Under the pieces are notes generated by a model, which was not told the origin of the DNA, made no database searches, and saw only the letters and a program-made list of their open reading frames with translations. A DNA stretch of 64,000 nt. Source: Candidatus Lindowbacteria bacterium RIFCSPLOWO2_12_FULL_62_27. Its GTDB lineage: Bacteria; Lindowbacteria; 2-12-FULL-62-27. This document shows, in pieces, positions 31,306-38,291 of this stretch. The stretch covers positions 310,001-374,000 of the forward strand of contig MFPR01000004.1 in NCBI GenBank assembly GCA_001784175.1. The letters are read 5' to 3'. Both the position numbers and the translations under genes were made by a program. How positions within the stretch are numbered: the stretch's first letter is position 1; each line of letters starts with the position of its first letter.

Positions 31306-33602
31306 TTTCGTTTTTTACCTCCCACTTCGACTTTCACATCTCCCGCCGAAACGTTCGAAAGAACGTCGACCAAGTCCTTGAGCCGGTACGTGCCGACCAC
31401 TTCGCCGATCCGGACCTTGCGAAGCAGCGTGTGCGCCTCAAGACTCGCCTCATCAAATGAGATCCGGCCCTTCGCGAGGCTGACTTTCAGGTTGCCGTTC
31501 TTGTACGGCACCTGTTTCGGCAGGCGCAGTTTCCGCATTTGGGGCCCGCCGATCCGCTCCAGAAACTTTCCCGACACCATCATCGGCTCGCCCGGCCCTT
31601 CCGTCGCGCGGACATGGACGGTGCCCCGAGCCTCGTTCAGATGATCGCCGCTCGTGAAAAGATCGATCTCGCCCCGCACCGTCCCGGTCAGCGCGTCCCG
31701 CGCGTCCGCAAACGGCGCCAGGACCCGCCGGAGCGACACTCCCTCCACCGACAATTTCGTGTGTTGATGGGGGTGTTTCGAAAAATGAAAAAGCACTTCG
31801 CCGCGAAACGCGCCGTCAAACGCCGAAAGCTTCGCGATGTTCGCGTATATTTTGTCGCCCTTCGACGCCGTGGTGACGGCAATGTCGTCCAGCCGGTAAG
31901 GGCCGAGGTGGAGCGCCTGCGCCGAGGCCCGGCCGGCGGCGGCCTCGTCCAGCACGAGCTGTCCGGTGTCCGGCGTGTATTCGAAGGGAATGTCCACATC
32001 GAGTCCTTCGACTCGAAACGGGAAACCCCGCGTCGACGCCGTCGCCCCCTCAATCCGCAGCCTCCCACGCGTGCGAAACTCTAAATTCGGCTTCACCAAA
32101 AAGTCAACCTCCAGCCCCGCCCGGCCCGATTCGCACTTGAGCGGCACCCGCTTGCCCAGAATCTCGCCGAGCATCTGAATGTCCTTGATCGGCCGGTCCT
32201 TCATCGCGGCCCGGCCTGAAAAAATCCGCCGGTTCCCGCGGCCGCTCACCACGATCGGCACGCCGGCCGCGGGCTCGATCACGCCGGACACGCGATCGGC
32301 CCTCGACCCGACGCCTTCCATCGCCAGCGTCGCGCGCACGGAAATGCCGCCGAGCGGGAGGCGCACCTGGAGGTCGGAGGACGACACGCGGGCCTTCCAT
32401 GCCCATTCCTCCGGCGACGTTTCCGACTTCGTCACCTCCACCTGCACGCCCGCAAGTCCCGAGATCGGCGCGGACTCGCCTGCGGCGTGAAGCAGCGACG
32501 GGATTGAGATCGTTTCGGCCGAGAACGCCAGCCGTGGACGAGCGCCCCACGCGCCCGTCAACACCACCGGAAATCCATCGAATGTCGCGCGAAGCGTCGA
32601 AGACTCCCGCCCGGCGTCCAGCGCGACGGAGTCGACGGCAAGGATGGGAAGACCGCGATGGACACGGGACCAGCGGCCGGACGCCATCCGGATCGCGCGC
32701 GCGAGAGGGGTGACACGATTGTTGGAACAGACCCATTGATCCTCGCCGATTTGAAACCGCATTTCGTCGATGTCGAATCCTGTCCCTGTATCGGCCGCGC
32801 GCCGGATCCGGCGGAATTCGGCGCTGAGCGGTCCCCAGCCGAACGACACGGACCACGGGGATTCCGAAATCGCCGCGCCTGAGGTGTCGGCTGGGACAAC
32901 TCTGATCTTCAATCCCCGAACGTCCGTCGGCGCGCTGTCCGGCATCAGCGCGAGTTTTTTCGGAAGCAGGGCGAGGTTGGTGGTCGCAAGTTCGAGGGCC
33001 GTGCCCTCCTGCAGAACGCGGGCCTGGGCGGCGTCGAGGGACACCGTCGCCATCATCGTCGTGCGCGGACCCGTGGCCCTCAATTCGAATGACTGCGCGG
33101 GAGCGCCTTCGAGAACCGCGCGCGCGTCAAAGGCGAGCGTTTCCGGCTCGGCCAGGATTCCGGCGGCCGAAAGCCGGATCAGGCCGCCCTGCACATCCAC
33201 GCGGTCCACCTCCAGGGCGGTCTTCTCCAGAAACGCCTCCCACCGCACCATCTTTCCCAGAAGTTCCACCCGGTCCAGGTCCACGTCGATCACCGGGTCG
33301 ACCAGCCGCAGGCTCGCGTCGATATGCCGGCCGTGGATCCGCCGGATATCCGCGTCGATCCGGGAAATCCGGACCACGGCCCGGCCCGACGAGTCCTTCA
33401 CCGTCACCCCGTAAATCCGCGCCTGCCGCCGTTTCGGCGTCCCCGATATCTCTTCGACCTCCAGCGTCCCCTCCCGGACGAACTGCCGAAGCTCCTTGAG
33501 AATCTCGCGCTTGACCGCCAGCTTGACGGCCGGATACGAGATCGCGAGGACAACGCCGACAACCGCCAGCACGGCCGCCGCCCCCACCAGCACCCGTTTC
33601 AT
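31302..33602 (-). CDS. YdbH-like AsmA-family intermembrane protein
   Basis: 766 aa from ATG 33602; a 13-residue longer form is open. A single N-terminal membrane anchor (VLVGAAAVLAVVGVVLAISY) is followed by a long beta-rich periplasmic part. The C-terminus has the AsmA/YdbH look (GNLKVSLAKGRISFDEASL, YRLKDLVDVLSN). Such proteins form grooves that carry phospholipids between inner and outer membranes. The adjacent DUF1318 gene supports the YdbH assignment. It is the first gene of the operon ending with nadB. Confidence 0.82.
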   Translation of the reverse strand: MKRVLVGAAAVLAVVGVVLAISYPAVKLAVKREILKELRQFVREGTLEVEEISGTPKRRQARIYGVTVKDSSGRAVVRISRIDADIRRIHGRHIDASLRLVDPVIDVDLDRVELLGKMVRWEAFLEKTALEVDRVDVQGGLIRLSAAGILAEPETLAFDARAVLEGAPAQSFELRATGPRTTMMATVSLDAAQARVLQEGTALELATTNLALLPKKLALMPDSAPTDVRGLKIRVVPADTSGAAISESPWSVSFGWGPLSAEFRRIRRAADTGTGFDIDEMRFQIGEDQWVCSNNRVTPLARAIRMASGRWSRVHRGLPILAVDSVALDAGRESSTLRATFDGFPVVLTGAWGARPRLAFSAETISIPSLLHAAGESAPISGLAGVQVEVTKSETSPEEWAWKARVSSSDLQVRLPLGGISVRATLAMEGVGSRADRVSGVIEPAAGVPIVVSGRGNRRIFSGRAAMKDRPIKDIQMLGEILGKRVPLKCESGRAGLEVDFLVKPNLEFRTRGRLRIEGATASTRGFPFRVEGLDVDIPFEYTPDTGQLVLDEAAAGRASAQALHLGPYRLDDIAVTTASKGDKIYANIAKLSAFDGAFRGEVLFHFSKHPHQHTKLSVEGVSLRRVLAPFADARDALTGTVRGEIDLFTSGDHLNEARGTVHVRATEGPGEPMMVSGKFLERIGGPQMRKLRLPKQVPYKNGNLKVSLAKGRISFDEASLEAHTLLRKVRIGEVVGTYRLKDLVDVLSNVSAGDVKVEVGGKKRK

Positions 33603-33643
33603 CACGCCCCGGACGGTATCTCGCCGCGCCAACGGGAACAAGA

Positions 33644-33671
33644 TTGACAGGCCCGGCGGCTTTGGTAGGAT
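33644..33671 (+). promoter_or_regulatory. Promoter of the aldolase gene
   Basis: TTGACA (perfect -35), 16-nt spacer, TAGGAT. It leaves a leader of about 43 nt that includes a GAGGTGATCC ribosome site directly before the ATG at 33721. It overlaps the start region of the divergent YdbH-like gene. Confidence 0.6.
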
Positions 33672-33720
33672 GAGCGCAAATTTGCACAGGCATCAGAAAA
33701 AAATCCAAATGAGGTGATCC

Positions 33721-34752
33721 ATGGCAACCGTGAAATTATCCAAAGGAAAGCTCGCACGAATGGACCGGCTGTCCAACCGGAAGGGCGTCATCGGCGCCGC
33801 CGCGATGGACCAGCGCGGGTCCCTGCAGAAATCGATCGCCAAGGAAAAGGGCGTCGACACGGCGCAGGTGACCGATCAGATGATGCAGGAGTTCAAAACC
33901 GCCGTCTCGAAAGTCCTGACGCCGCACGCCAGCGCCATCCTGCTCGATCCCGAGTGGGGACTGCCCGCCGCGAAGGCGCGCGCGAAAAACGCGGGACTGC
34001 TGTTGTCCTACGAGAAAAGCGGCTACGACAACACGCAGCCGGGCCGGCTGCCGGACCTCCTGGACGGCGTGTCCGCGAAGGACATCGTCGACATGGGCGC
34101 GGACGCCGTCAAGATTCTGATCTACTACGCGCCGGGCGATGACGCGAAGGTCAACGCCATCAAACACGCCTTCATCCGCCGGATCGGCGCCGAGTGCGAG
34201 TACTGCGAGATCCCGTTTTTCCTCGAATTCGTCACGTACGACCCCAAGGGCGGCGATGAAAAGGGGCTGGACTACGCGAAGCGGAAACCCGAACTCGTCA
34301 TCAAGAGCATGGAGGAATACTCCAAGCCTGAATACAACGTCGACGTGCTGAAAGTTGAAATTCCGATCAACATGAAATTCGTCAAGGGCGCGAAGTCCAA
34401 CAAGTCGGGCGAGTCCGCCTATGACCGGTCGCAGGCGAAGGAAATTTTCCAGCGGTCCTGCAAGTCCGCCAAACGGCCTTTCATTTATTTGAGCGCCGGC
34501 GTCGGCGACGACGAATTCCGCGAGTCGCTGGAGCTGGCGCACGAAGCGGGCGTCCCGTTCAACGGCGTCCTCTGCGGCCGCGCCACCTGGAAGGACGGCG
34601 TGCCGGTCTATGCCAAGCAGGGCGTGAAAGCCTTCGAAGACTGGCTGGCCGACCGCGGCGTCAAAAACATCAGCGCGCTCAACCAAGTGCTCGAAAAGGC
34701 GGCGCACCCCTGGTACGAGATGTACGGCGGCCGCGACAAAGTCGCGGCCTGA
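33721..34752 (+). CDS. Tagatose-1,6-bisphosphate aldolase-like (LacD family, class I)
   Basis: 343 aa. Family markers are MDRLSNRKGVIGAAAMDQRGSL at the front, the ADAVKILIYYAPGD strand with the Schiff-base lysine, FFLEFVTYD, DVLKVEIPINMKFV, and GVPFNGVLCGRATWKDGV. LacD cleaves tagatose-1,6-bisphosphate, and many relatives also accept fructose-1,6-bisphosphate, so this may be a glycolytic aldolase; no lactose genes are nearby. It has its own promoter and a good ribosome site. A small membrane protein gene follows after 14 nt. Confidence 0.9.
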   Translation: MATVKLSKGKLARMDRLSNRKGVIGAAAMDQRGSLQKSIAKEKGVDTAQVTDQMMQEFKTAVSKVLTPHASAILLDPEWGLPAAKARAKNAGLLLSYEKSGYDNTQPGRLPDLLDGVSAKDIVDMGADAVKILIYYAPGDDAKVNAIKHAFIRRIGAECEYCEIPFFLEFVTYDPKGGDEKGLDYAKRKPELVIKSMEEYSKPEYNVDVLKVEIPINMKFVKGAKSNKSGESAYDRSQAKEIFQRSCKSAKRPFIYLSAGVGDDEFRESLELAHEAGVPFNGVLCGRATWKDGVPVYAKQGVKAFEDWLADRGVKNISALNQVLEKAAHPWYEMYGGRDKVAA

Positions 34753-34766
34753 GCCAACCCCTCGCG

Positions 34767-34973
34767 GTGTCTCTGAAAGCCTTTCACCGTTTTTTTATCA
34801 CGGTCGCCATCCTGTTTTGTGTATGGTTTGCGGTGGCGGAGTACCGGGAGTTTACCCGGTCGGGCTCTCGATCCGCCTTCTACGTCAGCGTGTCCGTCGG
34901 CGCCACCGCCGCCACCCTCCTGGCGTATTTCGTCTGGTTTCTGAGAAAATCGAAGAAGTGGCCGATGGCCTGA
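34767..34973 (+). CDS. Small membrane protein
   Basis: 68 aa starting with GTG. Two hydrophobic segments (FFITVAILFCVWFAVAEY and AFYVSVSVGATAATLLAYF) form a helical hairpin with a basic tail (RKSKKWPMA). No family is recognised. It is close behind the aldolase gene and convergent with the GGDEF gene, only 2 nt away. Confidence 0.55.
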   Translation: MSLKAFHRFFITVAILFCVWFAVAEYREFTRSGSRSAFYVSVSVGATAATLLAYFVWFLRKSKKWPMA

Positions 34974-34975
34974 AG

Positions 34976-36199
34976 TTACGCCTTTTCCACCCGGTTCCGC
35001 CCGTTTTCTTTTGCGCGGTACAGCGCCTGGTCCGCTGTGCGCAGGACCTCTTCGGGCGCCGCCGATGGGCTGGCCGCCGACACGCCTGAGCTGACCGTCA
35101 CCGTCACTTTTTTGTCGCGCTTGTTTTTGGCCGCCCCGTTGAGCGAGATCGGCATGTCCGCGAGACGCCGCCGCACTTCCTCCATCTGCGCCGCCGCGTC
35201 GTCCGCCGCGGCGCCCGGAAAGATCACCGAAAATTCCTCGCCGCCGTACCGGTAGACCCGGCCGCCGCTGCCTTCCGAAAGAAGCGCCGCGACCTCGCGA
35301 AGCACGATGTCGCCGGCGGCGTGGCCGTACGTGTCGTTGAATTGCTTGAAATGATCGACATCGACCATCGCGATCGCGTAGTCGCCCCGCAGTGCGCCGA
35401 GCGTCTCGTTCAGCGCCCGGCGGCTGTAGACCTGCGTCAGATCATCGACGTAGGCTTTGGACCACGTAAGAAAGAAATTGGCGTAGATCGCCAGGAGCGC
35501 GGCCGCCGAGGTGAAGACCGCAAACGTCAGCGGCTCCAAGCCGGGCGGCAGGAGAGGGCCCGTCTGGAAAACCGGCCGGAACACGCCGGAAAAATAATAG
35601 CACGGCACCAGCGCCGCCAGGATTTTTTTCATCTCGCCCTCCCGGCCGGAAAAGGGCGCCAGGAGCATGAGCGCGAAGACCGCCAGGTAATAGATCGTCG
35701 GCCCGGCCGGCGCGCCCAAAAATCCCGCGCCCTGCCAGCGGTGGGCGGCGACCCAGGAGGAAACGGTGGGGCCGAACGAGACGGCGAGGAGCGGCGGCAG
35801 GAAGAATCCGAGCGCCAGAGCCATCATTCCGGTTTTCAAGGACGCCGGGACCGTTCGATGAGACACGGCCATCGACAGGGCCGCCAGGAGCGGCAGGACC
35901 AGAAACAAAACGAGCCGCATCTGATCGCCCGACCCGATCGGCGCCGGGCCGCCGGAAAAATAGTAGTGCGCCGGGATCAGCGCCAGGCTCAACACATACA
36001 CCGGCGTGTTGGCGATCCGCGCCGCCCACAGCGCCGACAAAAGGAGCGCGGCGTAGGGAAGATGGTGGAGATACCCGATCGTCACCCAGCCGGCGCCGCT
36101 GTCCTGCCACGCCAGAAGCGCCTTGGCGTTCCATTGGATGAGAAGAGGCAGAGTCAGAACCAGGGCCAGACAGATCCACGGCGCCGCCGATTTTTTCAT
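34976..36199 (-). CDS. Membrane-bound diguanylate cyclase (GGDEF)
   Basis: 407 aa. Residues 1-245 hold about eight transmembrane helices. The C-terminal GGDEF domain is intact (DDLTQVYSRRALNETL, MVDVDHFKQFNDTYGHAAGD, RYGGEEFSVIFPG). The active-site motif is GGEEF, so it should make cyclic di-GMP. The usual inhibitory RxxD site five residues before it is not present. The membrane part may be a sensor. A double-receiver response regulator is encoded 40 nt upstream in the same direction, which suggests a signalling pair. Confidence 0.92.
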   Translation of the reverse strand: MKKSAAPWICLALVLTLPLLIQWNAKALLAWQDSGAGWVTIGYLHHLPYAALLLSALWAARIANTPVYVLSLALIPAHYYFSGGPAPIGSGDQMRLVLFLVLPLLAALSMAVSHRTVPASLKTGMMALALGFFLPPLLAVSFGPTVSSWVAAHRWQGAGFLGAPAGPTIYYLAVFALMLLAPFSGREGEMKKILAALVPCYYFSGVFRPVFQTGPLLPPGLEPLTFAVFTSAAALLAIYANFFLTWSKAYVDDLTQVYSRRALNETLGALRGDYAIAMVDVDHFKQFNDTYGHAAGDIVLREVAALLSEGSGGRVYRYGGEEFSVIFPGAAADDAAAQMEEVRRRLADMPISLNGAAKNKRDKKVTVTVSSGVSAASPSAAPEEVLRTADQALYRAKENGRNRVEKA

Positions 36200-36239
36200 A
36201 TCCCCCTTTTCGGCAGTCCTGCGCGTTTCGGATAGGCTG

Positions 36240-36965
36240 TTATCCGGCGGGAGAACTCTCGATGAATTGCTTGATGGAATTCATGATCCAGCAGCAAAAA
36301 TCGTCCTTCGACATGACCTTCTCGACTTTCATGTCCAGCCACATCGGCTCCTCCTGCAGGTTCATGTCCGACGTCTGCACGATCACCGGCAGGTCCCGCC
36401 AGCGCGCGTCGGCGCGCAGCCTCCGCAGAAATTCCCGGCCGTCCATCACCGGCATGTGAATGTCGAGGAGAATCACGTCCACCCGCAGTTGTTCCAGCGC
36501 CCGGAGGGCCGCCGCGCCGTGTTCGGCCTCGAGGACCCGGTATTGGGGTTCCAGCATTTCCCGCGTCAGGAGCCGGATGTCCTCGGCGTCGTCGACGATC
36601 ATCACCACCGCGTGTTTCCCGCCGCCGATCGCCGAGTCGATCGCCTGCCGGACACGCTCGCCGGAAATGGGCTTGCTCAGATACGCCGAAGCGCCGTAGA
36701 GCAGCGCCTCGCCCTTGCGGTCCGTCACCGACACGAAAATGACCGGCGCCGACGTGAGCTTGCGCGCCTCTACGGCGAACTCGAATCCGTCCATCCGCGA
36801 CATGAGGATGTCGACGACGATGGCGTCCGGCGCCCTGCGCCGGATGAGGTCCAGCCCCGTTTCGCCGGAATCCGCCGACTGCACTTCATAGCCGGCCCTT
36901 GACAGGTAGGTTTGCAGGAATGTCCGGAACACGTCTTCGTCATCGACGATCAGAACGCGCGCCAT
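36240..36965 (-). CDS. Tandem two-receiver response regulator
   Basis: 241 aa from ATG 36965, with AGGAGG 9-10 nt upstream. It is two REC domains joined head to tail with no output domain. The first has VLIVDDED, the phospho-acceptor in AIVVDILMSRMDG and YLSKPI; the second has VMIVDDAED and VILLDIHMPVMDG. Both carry the acidic pair and aspartate needed for phosphorylation. It probably signals through protein contact, perhaps to the adjacent GGDEF protein. No histidine kinase is in the window. Confidence 0.93.
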   Translation of the reverse strand: MARVLIVDDEDVFRTFLQTYLSRAGYEVQSADSGETGLDLIRRRAPDAIVVDILMSRMDGFEFAVEARKLTSAPVIFVSVTDRKGEALLYGASAYLSKPISGERVRQAIDSAIGGGKHAVVMIVDDAEDIRLLTREMLEPQYRVLEAEHGAAALRALEQLRVDVILLDIHMPVMDGREFLRRLRADARWRDLPVIVQTSDMNLQEEPMWLDMKVEKVMSKDDFCCWIMNSIKQFIESSPAG

Positions 36966-37043
36966 AGGCTGGTCCCTCCTCAGGCCCGTCCATACTTTAA
37001 AACAAAGCCGGAGAGATGTCAAAAGGCGGAAGGACCGCGTTCA

Positions 37044-37073
37044 TTGACACCCCCGCCCTGCAGCGTATATAAT
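37044..37073 (+). promoter_or_regulatory. Consensus promoter giving a leaderless mRNA
   Basis: Perfect TTGACA, 18-nt spacer, perfect TATAAT. The ATG of the radical SAM gene begins 9 nt after the -10 box, so the transcript would start at or within 2-3 nt of the start codon. No Shine-Dalgarno site can exist. Confidence 0.75.
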
Positions 37074-37082
37074 TAAACTCCA

Positions 37083-38291
37083 ATGTCCGTCGTATCCGAA
37101 CCGCGATTGCCTTCGACACCCCGCATCCCGGACCAGGCGCAGGCGCAGGATGGCGCCGAACTTCAGGGCGGGCGGCCCTTCGGCGTGAAACCCGAAGTGC
37201 TCTACGGGCTCAAGGAAAGCTCCCGCCTCCGCGCGGTCAAGGACTGGATCAAGCAGCATTCGCTCCCGTACCGGACGGCGATCTTTTTGAAGTCCATACC
37301 GCACGGGATCAAGGGCCTGATCAAGGGCAAGCGCGGGGCGTGGGATCACCTCAAGGCGACGATGTCCTTCGTGACGCGCGCCGACCGCATCGCCGGCCGG
37401 CCGATCAACATCACGATCGAGCCGACCAATCTGTGCAACCTCGAGTGCCCGGTGTGCGAAACCGGCGCAGGGATACTCGCCCGCAAGCAGGGTCACATGA
37501 CACTCGACCAGTTCAAAGTCATCGTGGACCGGATCGCGGAACACACCAACACCCTTCAGTTTTATTTCATGGGTGAACCCTTCATCAACAAGCAGGCCTA
37601 CGAGATGATCCGCTACGCGAAGGACTGCGGGATCCCGTTCATCACGACCTGCACCAACGGCGACATCGTCAATCCCGAGAAGCTCATCGAGTGCGGGATC
37701 GACGAGGTCAATTTCCAGATCGGCGGCATGTCCCAGCCGACCCACGAAACCTACCGCATCAACAGCAACCTCGACCGCGTCCTCCGCAACATGCGCGAGA
37801 CCCTCCGGCTCCGAAACGAGCGGCACGCCAGGATGTGGGTGGTGGGCGGATACATTTTGATGAAGCACAACGAGCACGAGGTGCCGCTCTTTGAGCAGAC
37901 GATGCGCGAGATGGGCGCGAACCACTGGTGGGTCATCGACCCCTGCGTACGCACGATCGATCAGGGCAAACAAATGCTGCCGACCGACAAGGCCCACTGG
38001 TTCTACGATCCGGGCGCGTTTGAGCGCGGCATCTTGCGGCCCAGGATCCTCATGGACAACGAGTGCCCGTGGATTTACCACAACATGGCCGTGCAGGTGA
38101 ACGGCGACGTCGTCCCCTGCTGCCGGGACAACCAGGGCACCGAAATCATGGGCAACCTTCTCGCGCAGAGCCTCGATGAAATCTGGAACGGCGAAAAATA
38201 CGTCCAGCTCCGGAAACGCATCCACGAAGACCAGGGCAAGGTCAAAATCTGCCGGCTCTGCTCGTCCTACGGCGCCAGCCCCCTGAACTGA
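37083..38291 (+). CDS. Radical SAM protein with SPASM domain
   Basis: 402 aa. The radical SAM cluster motif is NLCNLECPVCETG (C-x3-C-x2-C, near residue 118), followed by FYFMGEPF and TTCTNGDIV. The C-terminal SPASM region has VNGDVVPCCRDNQG and KICRLCSSYG, for an auxiliary Fe-S cluster. Substrates of this branch range from peptides to lipids and sugars; none is suggested here. About 90 residues precede the radical SAM core. It has a consensus promoter of leaderless type and is followed, with a CTGA overlap, by a large unrecognised protein. Confidence 0.92.
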   Translation: MSVVSEPRLPSTPRIPDQAQAQDGAELQGGRPFGVKPEVLYGLKESSRLRAVKDWIKQHSLPYRTAIFLKSIPHGIKGLIKGKRGAWDHLKATMSFVTRADRIAGRPINITIEPTNLCNLECPVCETGAGILARKQGHMTLDQFKVIVDRIAEHTNTLQFYFMGEPFINKQAYEMIRYAKDCGIPFITTCTNGDIVNPEKLIECGIDEVNFQIGGMSQPTHETYRINSNLDRVLRNMRETLRLRNERHARMWVVGGYILMKHNEHEVPLFEQTMREMGANHWWVIDPCVRTIDQGKQMLPTDKAHWFYDPGAFERGILRPRILMDNECPWIYHNMAVQVNGDVVPCCRDNQGTEIMGNLLAQSLDEIWNGEKYVQLRKRIHEDQGKVKICRLCSSYGASPLN

